Positions 57,201 to 64,000 of a stretch of 64,000 bases of DNA are shown here, one piece after another. The position numbers were made by a program, and so were the translations under genes. Location: positions 62,001 to 126,000 of the forward strand of contig SACF01000004.1 of the NCBI GenBank assembly GCA_009928665.1, read 5' to 3'. The notes beneath the pieces are model-generated. The model did no database searches, had not been told where the DNA came from, and saw only the letters and a list, made by a program, of their open reading frames with translations. This DNA comes from Alphaproteobacteria bacterium (GTDB lineage Bacteria > Bacteroidota > Bacteroidia > Bacteroidales > FEN-979). The stretch's first letter is position 1. Each line of letters opens with the position of its first letter.

Positions 57201-58381
57201 GGGGAGTACTCGATCAGTTCGAGCCATACACGAATATTCTTGATGTGGTTGCGGTCGACATGAAGCTGCCAGTTGTCGGTAAGGTACACCACGCCCGGAG
57301 TAACGAACCCCATCCGGATGAGCTTGTTCTCAAAATAGCGGATCAGGGAAAGGTTGTCGCTGTTCATGATCTCTTTACCCAGGGTCAATACCGAATCGAG
57401 TACGGTACCTACATGGTGCTGCCGAAATTCCTCAAAGAGCTGAAAAAGGTTGTCGATTGATACGAGTATCTGATCTTCCGTAAGTTCCTTACCGATATCG
57501 CGAATCACACGGTTCAGGTCCCAGAGCAGGTAATCCCGTTGATGTACCATTCCCGGGAGGTGAAGAAGGAAAAACAGATAGTGAAGTTTTTCGATTGCTT
57601 TTTCAAAATTCCCGGTAAATTTCCTGAATGCCGTGGCGATATCGGTGTAGGTAAGCGAAACCTTCACTACTTCATTCCAATTTCCGGCGTCAGCAAGCTT
57701 TTGTCGCTGAACATCGAAAAAAGGTTTTCCCAATTGCAGGATTTGATTGGAGTACTGATCACCGAATATTTTCTGCTTTGATCCGTACCACGTTTCTATT
57801 TTTGTGGACGACTCCCAGAAATCGAGATTTTTTATAGCGATTTCGCGGACCATTGTCAGGATTCGGGACGAAACCGCAGGATCTTCAGAAAGTTTATCAA
57901 GGCTTGTAAAGAAAATTCCCAGGTTGGCAATGCAACTTTCCGTGCTGGCGCCGATGTTTTCTTCTAATACACTGATTGCGTGTTCGATCGTCTGTTTGAA
58001 GAGGACGGGGTCAGTCGAAAGGTTTTCGATCAGTTTCAGGAGTGTGTAAACCAGTTGTTCCTTGAGCCGCGGCTCCAATTCTTCCCGGAGCAGGGTGGAA
58101 ATGATATTGCATTCCGCATCAAGCGCTCTGACCGCTTCGGGAAGCGCCCGGTAGAACCATAAGTCGCCAATGAAAATTGCCGGAATTTGTCCTACGACAT
58201 CAGCGTGATTGGAATAGGGATGGTGGAACTCATTGAAAAAATCTTCTGAGCGCTTATGAATTCCATAGTAATTGTCAGAAAGGCTGATAAACCATTGATG
58301 CTCCTCAGGTATGTCGATTATCAAATCCCTGGTATGTGCCAGGTTTATTTCCAGTGCGGTCGATTGCAATCCGGGGTTCAT
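54284..58381 (-). CDS. PPDK-like phosphotransferase: ATP-grasp and phosphohistidine domains, no PEP/pyruvate domain
   Basis: This 1365-residue protein has an N-terminal region (about 1-870) that is helical and lacks a domain I can name. From about 878 there is the pyruvate-phosphate-dikinase N-terminal ATP-binding domain: LGSKGFFLKKLYLQGYSVPP, then SVRSGSAISMPGAMNTFLNVG (the PPDK signature) and IEFTFE...LYILQVRD. The swivelling phosphohistidine domain follows at about 1225-1330 with GGATSHAAV and the catalytic His1303. The chain ends about 60 residues later, so the C-terminal PEP/pyruvate TIM barrel of true PPDK is absent. The final phosphate acceptor is therefore unknown; it could be another small molecule, a glucan or a protein. 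It lies between two GAPDH genes (15 and 23 bp gaps), so it acts around lower glycolysis or gluconeogenesis or controls it. Confidence 0.85.
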   Translation of the reverse strand: MNPGLQSTALEINLAHTRDLIIDIPEEHQWFISLSDNYYGIHKRSEDFFNEFHHPYSNHADVVGQIPAIFIGDLWFYRALPEAVRALDAECNIISTLLREELEPRLKEQLVYTLLKLIENLSTDPVLFKQTIEHAISVLEENIGASTESCIANLGIFFTSLDKLSEDPAVSSRILTMVREIAIKNLDFWESSTKIETWYGSKQKIFGDQYSNQILQLGKPFFDVQRQKLADAGNWNEVVKVSLTYTDIATAFRKFTGNFEKAIEKLHYLFFLLHLPGMVHQRDYLLWDLNRVIRDIGKELTEDQILVSIDNLFQLFEEFRQHHVGTVLDSVLTLGKEIMNSDNLSLIRYFENKLIRMGFVTPGVVYLTDNWQLHVDRNHIKNIRVWLELIEYSPEVMKRLLSALIINLRMGGIFIFDTDLFQRDVTRLLNSDIAPIFKRIKQLTRIFPVYFNEIGAEGELREVTTTLDEISQRADKLIHFLRKQIHTEGNNSHILICLEILNFWKDPNLDLLKPLVPADVIESIDLSGEWVQGVHEVVSALCEKGNLSVKQLSELESEAVETMLNELDSAKDQDIRRVRLLIRLYKLLKEKYSFETINIAAILNRYNFFSPAEVDDLTRYLDQSDDEQALRLIFRFMDRLNQIIFDPVTSQGWENIYHKRHIAFGIPSMYGEYHEKKFEALGVTFRLEGIATVLMERIIAKLNTDYITAKTLKSIYSTLELLRQGLELDGIPDQGFNSNLQMLQYSLTSGSFTIGQYLNIFQFMGESVKEIISHYFMSSYDELLKVIIPQIFPDETNLDQKSVSKFIHKKSEAFFRDLLSSAFLIQSLDNFIGKVLNSLRNMADHFTPEDIRSIMSYDPDVVISPFNIADPRIDSQIFLGSKGFFLKKLYLQGYSVPPGFIITTEVFRRKDSITKHPSLHAEVDNMIDRYIREIEILSHREYANPLNPLLLSVRSGSAISMPGAMNTFLNVGLNDEITEVLSQQHNFGWTSWDCYRRLLQTWGMSFGIDRDVFDQIMIDYKQKYDISRKIDFPPPIMREITYAYKDVLKERNVPFEQDPWLQARQAIIAVFNSWDNTRAKVYRNHLQIAHEWGTAVIVQQMVFGNIHRESGSGVVFTCDVMQNSPGIHLNGDFSFLSQGEDIVAGLVNTLPVSEAQRNKYYQKSPFSLESAFPKIFEKLNNFAHELLEKHDFGHQEIEFTFETANPEDLYILQVRDQSVTKPEKKVVFAVPPQKMKQVGTGIGIGNRVVNGFLAFDLEDIRAIKAKFEDGQCILARPDTVPDDIEMIFECDGLLTGKGGATSHAAVTASSLGKVCVVNCTELRVNEKEKTCRINDTVFRAFDKIALDGPLGIIYQGNYPIRKQEF

Positions 58382-58396
58382 GATCGTTTAGTTTAA

Positions 58397-59401
58397 TTAC
58401 AGGGTCGCGATATGCTTTAAAAGGTCGATGATCCGGTTGGAGTAACCGCTTTCGTTATCATACCAGGCCAGCACCTGAACGAAATCGCCGCCGAGGACTT
58501 TAACACTCAGGGCATCGAAAATGGCCGAATGCGGGTTATTGATGATATCGCTTGAAACGATGGGATCGCTACAATATTCCAGGTATCCTTTAAGCTGCAT
58601 CCGGGCCTGATTTAAAAAGGCTTCACGGATCATGGGAGCGGTTACAGGATTGTTCAAAAGGGCAGTCAGTTCGACGAAGGAACCGTCGGGCACGGGAACA
58701 CGTGTCGCGAAGCCGTCGAACACGTTGGTCATCTCGGGCATGACCAATGCTACCGAGCGTATCGCGCTTGTCGTGGTGGGAATAAGGTTCACCGCTGCGG
58801 CCCGGGCACGCCGGAAATCATCATGCGGCCCGTCGAGGGTTGATTGGTTGTTGGTATAAGGATGTACGGTATTCATAAAAGCCTTTTTCACGCCAAAGGA
58901 GTCATGCAGGACTTTGAGCATCAGCGCGACGCAGTTGGTTGTGCACGATGTATTCGAAATGATCCGGTCGGTACGAAGGAGCTGGTGGTGGTTGATCCCC
59001 ATGACAACGGTACGGTCGATCAGCTCGTCGCCGGGGGGACAGGATAGGATCACTTTGCGGACACTTCCCCTGAAATGCTGTTCAAGTTCCGGACGGGTTT
59101 TAAAGAGGCCACTCGATTCAACGATCACCTCTGCCCCGGAGGTATCCCAGGGAATTGCCGAAGGATGCATGCCCGAGGTGACGGGGATTTTCCTGCCGTC
59201 GACCAGTAAAAATCCCCGGCCCGGTGCAATCGATCCCAAAATCCTGCCATGAACACTATCATACTTTATAAGATGCGCCAAGAGCGGCACATCCATCGCG
59301 TCGTTGAGGTGAACAATTTCAATCTCCGGTGTCGCAGCGGCAAGTCTGAAAACCAGCTTCCCGATCCTTCCCAGTCCGTTTATCCCGATTCTGATAGCCA
59401 T
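58397..59401 (-). CDS. gap: Glyceraldehyde-3-phosphate dehydrogenase, type I, NAD-type
   Basis: This 334-residue protein is a normal class I GAPDH: INGLGRIGKLVFR, LND at 32-34 (Asp34 favours NAD), KYDSVHG, catalytic Cys153 in SNTSCTTNC, His180 in NTVHPYTNNQ, RAAAVNLIPTTTSA and the C-terminal WYDNESGYS. The reaction is D-glyceraldehyde 3-phosphate + NAD+ + phosphate to 1,3-bisphosphoglycerate + NADH in the cytosol. It is the first gene of the operon with the dikinase-like protein and the divergent GAPDH. SCTTN is exact, so it is likely the catalytic housekeeping enzyme of the pair. Confidence 0.95.
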   Translation of the reverse strand: MAIRIGINGLGRIGKLVFRLAAATPEIEIVHLNDAMDVPLLAHLIKYDSVHGRILGSIAPGRGFLLVDGRKIPVTSGMHPSAIPWDTSGAEVIVESSGLFKTRPELEQHFRGSVRKVILSCPPGDELIDRTVVMGINHHQLLRTDRIISNTSCTTNCVALMLKVLHDSFGVKKAFMNTVHPYTNNQSTLDGPHDDFRRARAAAVNLIPTTTSAIRSVALVMPEMTNVFDGFATRVPVPDGSFVELTALLNNPVTAPMIREAFLNQARMQLKGYLEYCSDPIVSSDIINNPHSAIFDALSVKVLGGDFVQVLAWYDNESGYSNRIIDLLKHIATL

Positions 59402-59427
59402 ATTGAGTTCAGTAAGCGAATTTTAAT

Positions 59428-59435
59428 CAAAAATA
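59428..59435 (-). promoter_or_regulatory. -7 promoter box of the GAPDH-dikinase operon
   Basis: On the minus strand TATTTTTG is a perfect TAnnTTTG, 27 nt before the ATG at 59401. A second perfect box TAAATTTG is at 59478-59485. Neither has a clear TTTG at -33. Confidence 0.45.
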
Positions 59436-59578
59436 AAAACCAATTACAGCGCCCCATTGGTCGCTGACCTGTTGTTACAAATTTAACGCTTTTTCCGATT
59501 GGATTTCGAGGAAAAAAGATACCTGCTCCTACAGTGGAAAATCAAAATACGGGTACGACTCAACAGGGCGGTAATTGA

Positions 59579-61888
59579 TCATTGAACGGGCAGGGAAAAA
59601 CTGAAAGCGCTTCCGCTTCCGGCTTCGCTTTTGGCCCATATCTTTCCGCCGTGTTTATCGATAAATTCCTTACAAAGGATCAGTCCGAGGCCGGTTCCTT
59701 TTTCTTTCGCGGTTCCATAGGTAGAATAACTTTCATCGATGCGGAAAAGTTTTCCCAGTGATGCCTGGTCGATTCCCACACCCGTATCCCGGATTGTTAC
59801 GATAACGTCAGCCGGGGTTTGCTCAGCAGTTATGGTGACGGCGCCTCCCGGTTTCGTAAATTTGACGGCATTGGAGATCAGGTTACGCACAACAGTGCTG
59901 ATCATAGGTCCATCCGCACTGACGATGTACTTCCGGGTAATGTTATTCACGACGGTTATCGATTTCTGGTGCGCCGAATCCTCCAGCAGCGAAGCCACAT
60001 CACCTATCAGCCGCGTTAAGTCCAGGTATTCAGGATTAAAGTCCATCTTGCCGGTCTGGGATCGGGACCAATCGAGGAGGTTGGTCAGCAGATCGAGGAT
60101 ACGGTTCGATGATTCATGGATGATACCCGCGTACTTGCCCACCTCCTGATAATCTTTCTCTTCAATTCGTTCCTTTAATACATCACTGAACCCGATGATG
60201 GCATTGAAGGGATTCTTGAGGTCGTGGGCGATTATTGAGAGGAATTTATCCTTCATCCTATTGAGTTCCCTGTAACGGGTTTCACTGCACCTGAGGGCTT
60301 CCAGGGTTTGACGTTGCCGGGTGACATCCCTTGAAAAAACGCCTACCTTGTCGGTGGTCTCATTTTGGTAATGGATCGGGTAAATCACATATTCGTTGTA
60401 CATTCCATTGCGTACATCCTCTCCGTGGATTATCTTTCCGGTATCCAGCGACTGACGGATAAGGGTTAATCGCTTTTCGGCAATTGCGGCCGGTAAGAAA
60501 TCAAAGAGATTCTTCCCCACCATTTCTTCCCGGGTCATTTGCATCCTGCGGGCATGGGCCTCATTGGTATCGAGGACAGTTCCTTCCCGGTTGAGCAGGA
60601 TTATAAAATCGTCGGTCGATTCCATGATGGCCCGGGCATTGGTTTCGCTTTCAAAAAGTTTTCGTAGTATGATTTTCTTATCCGTAATGTTTCGGATAAT
60701 CGCTACAATCTCGCTCTCAGAATAGGGAACCATGCGGCATTCAAACTGTTCGATCTCCTTACCGGGAATGGGAAGTTCATATTCATAGATCTGAATGAAT
60801 TGGCCCTTCAGGGTTTCCCGGATCTTCTGCATGGTCAGTTCTGCGAACCATGCCGGCATGACCTCCGAAATGCTGCGTCCGATAAACATTTCCGGCGTCA
60901 GGTAAAGATCGTCTTTTGCTGCTTTATAACTCAGGAAAACGCCGTCGGCATTCACCTGAAATATCATGTCGGGGATCGCCGCTATCAGCGCTCTGGCATG
61001 TTGTTCGCTTTCGCGAAGTGCCTGCTCCACTTTTTTTCGTGCCGAAATATCCCTGATCAACGCCAAAATATACGCTGTGTCGCCCAGTTCAATTTTTCCG
61101 GCGCTGACTTCGACCGGATAAAGGGTTCCGTCTTTATGTCGGTGAACAACTTCCAGCGTTTCATGTTTGATTTTTCCCAGCTCGTCCTCGACGGATCGAT
61201 CCTTCATTCGTTCCCGGGCTCCGGGCTCCAGGTCGCGGAATGACATTTTCAGGAGCTCTTCGGCTGAATATCCGGTACGGTTGACAGCAGCCTGATTGAC
61301 TTCGATGATATTGCCTTTCATGTCGTGGAGGAAGATCATCTCGACCGCCTGATCCATTATAGCGCGGTACTTCATCTCCGATAACTGCAACGCTTCATCC
61401 TTGCGTTTCTGTTCGGTAATATCGATGATATTTCCCGAAACCCTTGCAACCGATCCGTTCTTAAAAATCGGGCGGCCGATGGTCCGGATCCAGATATGGC
61501 GTCCCGTCGCTGTAATGAAGGGGAATTCCAGGTCGTACGGAATCCCCTGTTCACAGCACTTTTTGAATGCGGTCAGGATTGTTTCCCGGTCGGAGGGCAG
61601 GTAACATTGGATGCTTGCATCAATAAGATCCTGATTCCTGACCTGGAAAGTTACCGGGTTAAAATCATGGATCCGGTAGGTCTCGGGTGTCCATATCATC
61701 GTCTCCGTATCGATATCCCACTCCCATCCTCCTATTTTGGCGAGTTGCTGGGTCGTTTGCAAAAGATCATACATCCGTTCAAGCGCCTCCTCACAGAATT
61801 TATGTTCAGCGGATTTATTCCCGGGGTCTCCCGTTTCGATCACCTCCTTCGACGGATGTTGACCCTTTTTTGGTTCGCTCATATCCAA
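59579..61888 (-). CDS. Cytosolic multi-PAS sensor histidine kinase
   Basis: This 769-residue protein has no membrane segment. It has four PAS domains at about 42-160 (PAS_3-like, WEWDIDTETMIWT), 168-288, 296-405 and 413-530. HisKA follows with His555 (IIAHDLKNPFNAIIGF) and HATPase_c with GVGIDQ and KGTGLGLILCKEF. There is no receiver, so a separate regulator must exist outside the window or unlinked. The start is 5 bp after the stop of the next kinase gene upstream, so the two are co-transcribed. Heme, flavin or small-ligand binding cannot be told from the PAS sequences. Confidence 0.9.
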   Translation of the reverse strand: MDMSEPKKGQHPSKEVIETGDPGNKSAEHKFCEEALERMYDLLQTTQQLAKIGGWEWDIDTETMIWTPETYRIHDFNPVTFQVRNQDLIDASIQCYLPSDRETILTAFKKCCEQGIPYDLEFPFITATGRHIWIRTIGRPIFKNGSVARVSGNIIDITEQKRKDEALQLSEMKYRAIMDQAVEMIFLHDMKGNIIEVNQAAVNRTGYSAEELLKMSFRDLEPGARERMKDRSVEDELGKIKHETLEVVHRHKDGTLYPVEVSAGKIELGDTAYILALIRDISARKKVEQALRESEQHARALIAAIPDMIFQVNADGVFLSYKAAKDDLYLTPEMFIGRSISEVMPAWFAELTMQKIRETLKGQFIQIYEYELPIPGKEIEQFECRMVPYSESEIVAIIRNITDKKIILRKLFESETNARAIMESTDDFIILLNREGTVLDTNEAHARRMQMTREEMVGKNLFDFLPAAIAEKRLTLIRQSLDTGKIIHGEDVRNGMYNEYVIYPIHYQNETTDKVGVFSRDVTRQRQTLEALRCSETRYRELNRMKDKFLSIIAHDLKNPFNAIIGFSDVLKERIEEKDYQEVGKYAGIIHESSNRILDLLTNLLDWSRSQTGKMDFNPEYLDLTRLIGDVASLLEDSAHQKSITVVNNITRKYIVSADGPMISTVVRNLISNAVKFTKPGGAVTITAEQTPADVIVTIRDTGVGIDQASLGKLFRIDESYSTYGTAKEKGTGLGLILCKEFIDKHGGKIWAKSEAGSGSAFSFSLPVQ

Positions 61889-61893
61889 ATTAG

Positions 61894-63999
61894 TTAGGTA
61901 CCTGACGGGAGGGTAAACCTGAAGGTGCTTCCCTTTCCCTCTTCACTTTCGACGCGGATCTCCCCGCCCTGCTTAACAACGAATTCTTTACACAAGATCA
62001 AGCCCAGACCGGTTCCTTTCTCCTTGTCGGTGCCGGGTGTGCTGATTTTATTATCAATGGAGAAAATCTGAGATCGTCTTTCGGCCGGGATCCCGATTCC
62101 GGTATCGCGGATGGCAACCTCCACCATTCCGTTTTGTCGGGATGCTTTAACAAAAATGCTTCCGCCCCGCGGGGTAAACTTGATGGCGTTGGATACCAGG
62201 TTCCGCACGATGGTGTCGACCATGTTATGATCCGCAACCACCCGGAGGCCGTCGGGAATCTCGACCGTGATGGCAATATCTTTTCGCATTGCCTGTCCTT
62301 CGACAACCGGGAGCGTCTCCATCAACTGCTCCTTCAAATTCATCACCGCGGGCTGAAAGGTGATCCTGCTGGTCTGTAAATTGGCCCAGATGAGCAGGTT
62401 TTCAAGCAATGCATAGGCCTGCTTCGATGAGGAGGCAATTTTCATCAGCAATGTGGTAACCTGATGCTGGTCCATCGTCCCGAATTCCTGAATCAGGAAG
62501 TCGGTAAATCCGAAAATGGAGTTGAACGGACTCTTCAGGTCGTGGGCTATGATTGAGAAGAACTTATCGCGTGTGGCAACCAGTTCGCGGAGTTCCTTGG
62601 CATTCTTTTGCATTTCGAACTCCATTTTCTTCCGATTGTCGATATTCCTGCTGACACCCAGTACTTCAATTTCACCGGCGGCATTGAATTGTATTTGTGT
62701 GGCAACTTCAACCCAGATGACCGAACCATCTTTACAGGATTGCCTGACTTCGTTCAACTGGCGGGTCAGGGCAGAATTCCTGTGTTTGAGAAATTCGGGG
62801 ATGGCAATGTCAAGTCCGCGCCGAACCAGCTCCAGTGATTCCGGCTCCAGTGATTCATCCATCGACTGGGCCATGGCTTCTGCCGGGGTATAGCCACGGA
62901 GGTGGATGACCGAGGGGCTGATATAGGTAAACCTTTCGCGCGACAGGTTTAAGATCCAGATCACATCGGCCGAATTTTCAGTGATCAGACGGTACTTTTC
63001 TTCGCTTCTCCGCAGTTGTTCTTCCGATTTCAGCCGTTCGCTGATATTAAAAAAGGTGACCACGGCGCCTTTGATCTTACCATCATGAATAATGGGATAC
63101 GACCAGTATTCGGCCGGGAAGCTGCTTCCGTCGGCCTTCCAGAGAACCTCATCGGTGACGTGCGTTTCGACCCCTTCGCGAAATGCTTTAAAAATCTCGC
63201 ACGCATCAACCGGGAACGGAGTGCCATCCTTTCTTGTATGGTGGATAAGATGGTGCATATTTTTCCCGATGATATCGTGATAGTCCGGATAGCCCAATAT
63301 TTTTACCGCGGAATTATTGCAGAAGGTACAATTTCCATCTCTGTCGATACCATATATCCCCTCGGCCGTGGAATTCAGCAACTGAAGAAATTTCTCCTGG
63401 CTTTCCATCAGATCAAGTTCCGCTCTCTTGCGGTCGGTCGTTTCAAGGGTCAGCAGAAAGATTCCTTCGGGAACCGGTTCGATACGTACTTCAAACCAGG
63501 CAACGGAACCGTCGGGGAATGCATAGGAAGATTCGACACGGACGGGAAATCGTTCATCCATGCACTTTTTATAGGTGGCAAAGATGTTGGTCTGTTCGAT
63601 TCCGGGGAACAACTCCTGAATTTTCCTTCCTGTCATCTCTTCCCTTTTCATCCGCGCCTGGAGCGCATTTGCTTCATTCACATACAAAAATGTCCAATCA
63701 TGTCCGACCAGAACACACCCCTCCAGCATCGTGTCGAGCGTTGAACGGTAGCGTTCTTCCGACAACCGCAATTGTTCATGACTGATCCTGAGTTGTTCGT
63801 GAGTTTCTTTGAGTTTGGAGAAGCTGTTTATTTCATTATACAGGATCAGCGCAACATAATTGAAGAAAAGGTTTAACAGCTTTTTAACATCTGAAACCGA
63901 AATCACGATATTCTCAATTTTGAAGACCCCGATGATCTCCTTGGCGGCCAGCAACGGAAAGGTCCAGGTGATGGCATTTTTCAGTCCCGGTGTGGTCAT
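61894..63999 (-). CDS. Multi-PAS sensor histidine kinase, 5' end probably outside window
   Basis: The frame is open to the window edge. An ATG at 63999 is the last codon, but the first about 55 residues (FPLLAAKEIIGVFKIENI) look like the end of a GAF-type domain, so the true start is probably further upstream. Visible are three PAS domains at about 80-205, 206-325 and 335-460. HisKA follows with His486 (IIAHDLKSPFNSIFGF) and HATPase_c with DTGIGIP and KGTGLGLILCKEF. It is the upstream member of a kinase pair with the gene 5 bp downstream, to which it is closely related, so the pair may have arisen by duplication. Confidence 0.88.
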   Translation of the reverse strand: MTTPGLKNAITWTFPLLAAKEIIGVFKIENIVISVSDVKKLLNLFFNYVALILYNEINSFSKLKETHEQLRISHEQLRLSEERYRSTLDTMLEGCVLVGHDWTFLYVNEANALQARMKREEMTGRKIQELFPGIEQTNIFATYKKCMDERFPVRVESSYAFPDGSVAWFEVRIEPVPEGIFLLTLETTDRKRAELDLMESQEKFLQLLNSTAEGIYGIDRDGNCTFCNNSAVKILGYPDYHDIIGKNMHHLIHHTRKDGTPFPVDACEIFKAFREGVETHVTDEVLWKADGSSFPAEYWSYPIIHDGKIKGAVVTFFNISERLKSEEQLRRSEEKYRLITENSADVIWILNLSRERFTYISPSVIHLRGYTPAEAMAQSMDESLEPESLELVRRGLDIAIPEFLKHRNSALTRQLNEVRQSCKDGSVIWVEVATQIQFNAAGEIEVLGVSRNIDNRKKMEFEMQKNAKELRELVATRDKFFSIIAHDLKSPFNSIFGFTDFLIQEFGTMDQHQVTTLLMKIASSSKQAYALLENLLIWANLQTSRITFQPAVMNLKEQLMETLPVVEGQAMRKDIAITVEIPDGLRVVADHNMVDTIVRNLVSNAIKFTPRGGSIFVKASRQNGMVEVAIRDTGIGIPAERRSQIFSIDNKISTPGTDKEKGTGLGLILCKEFVVKQGGEIRVESEEGKGSTFRFTLPSGT

Positions 64000-64000
64000 G

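Noticed and set aside
63016..63744. 242-codon plus-strand open frame
   Set aside because: It is antisense to the PAS domains of the kinase at 61894-63999 and shows no family features.
1..64000. tRNA, rRNA, insertion sequences, prophage or integrative element genes
   Set aside because: No transposase, integrase or phage gene and no cloverleaf-like region was noticed in the non-coding stretches.

Overview
The window comes from a member of the Bacteroidota, most likely a free-living or sediment Bacteroidales/Marinilabiliales-type bacterium. Four things point there. Seven genes end in a type IX secretion (T9SS) C-terminal sorting domain. Several promoters carry the Bacteroidota -7 box TAnnTTTG (TATCTTTG upstream of 28379, 30614 and 30824). 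Ribosome binding sites are weak. SprB/PKD-like giant surface proteins, a FISUMP domain, a tricorn-type peptidase and an Omp28-like protein are typical of the phylum. No tRNA, rRNA, CRISPR array, insertion sequence or phage gene was seen.

Layout. 1-7.0 kb: the tail of a histidine kinase, a secreted FG-GAP/ASH protein, a YeiH-family transporter, and a coupled pair made of a retropepsin-like protease and a protein with four CBM48 modules. 7.1-28.4 kb: two tandem paralogous giant genes (3282 and about 3727 residues) built from about 83-residue Ig/PKD-like units. These units are arranged in a higher-order cassette of nine units (761-766 residues). The cassette occurs three times in the first gene, and once in full plus once shortened in the second. 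28.7-32.6 kb: an M48 lipoprotein peptidase, an unrecognised lipoprotein with its own promoter and terminator, a small T9SS cargo and an Omp28-like cargo.

33-38.8 kb is the most unusual locus. It holds a periplasmic-binding-protein-like domain joined by one transmembrane helix to a cytosolic GcvH-like domain whose lipoyl lysine is missing. Next to it are a histidine kinase with CXXCH and CX4CH heme-type motifs in its periplasmic domain, an NtrC-type sigma-54 activator, and an archaemetzincin. A near-consensus sigma-54 promoter and a nested dyad lie upstream of the first gene, so a self-contained redox- or ligand-sensing circuit is plausible.

38.9-53 kb: a tricorn-like peptidase, a cyclophilin, a C10 (streptopain-type) T9SS peptidase, a three-gene phosphorelay operon (sensor kinase, single receiver, hybrid kinase) and another T9SS Ig-repeat protein. 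53-59.4 kb: a tight three-gene operon of classical GAPDH, a 1365-residue pyruvate-phosphate-dikinase-like protein lacking the PEP/pyruvate domain, and a divergent GAPDH. 59.6-64 kb: two adjacent multi-PAS histidine kinases, the second running off the window.

Overall the window is dominated by secreted or surface proteins exported by T9SS and by sensory kinases. The core-metabolism GAPDH/dikinase operon and the PBP-GcvH/heme-kinase/NtrC locus are the two places where new biology is most likely.
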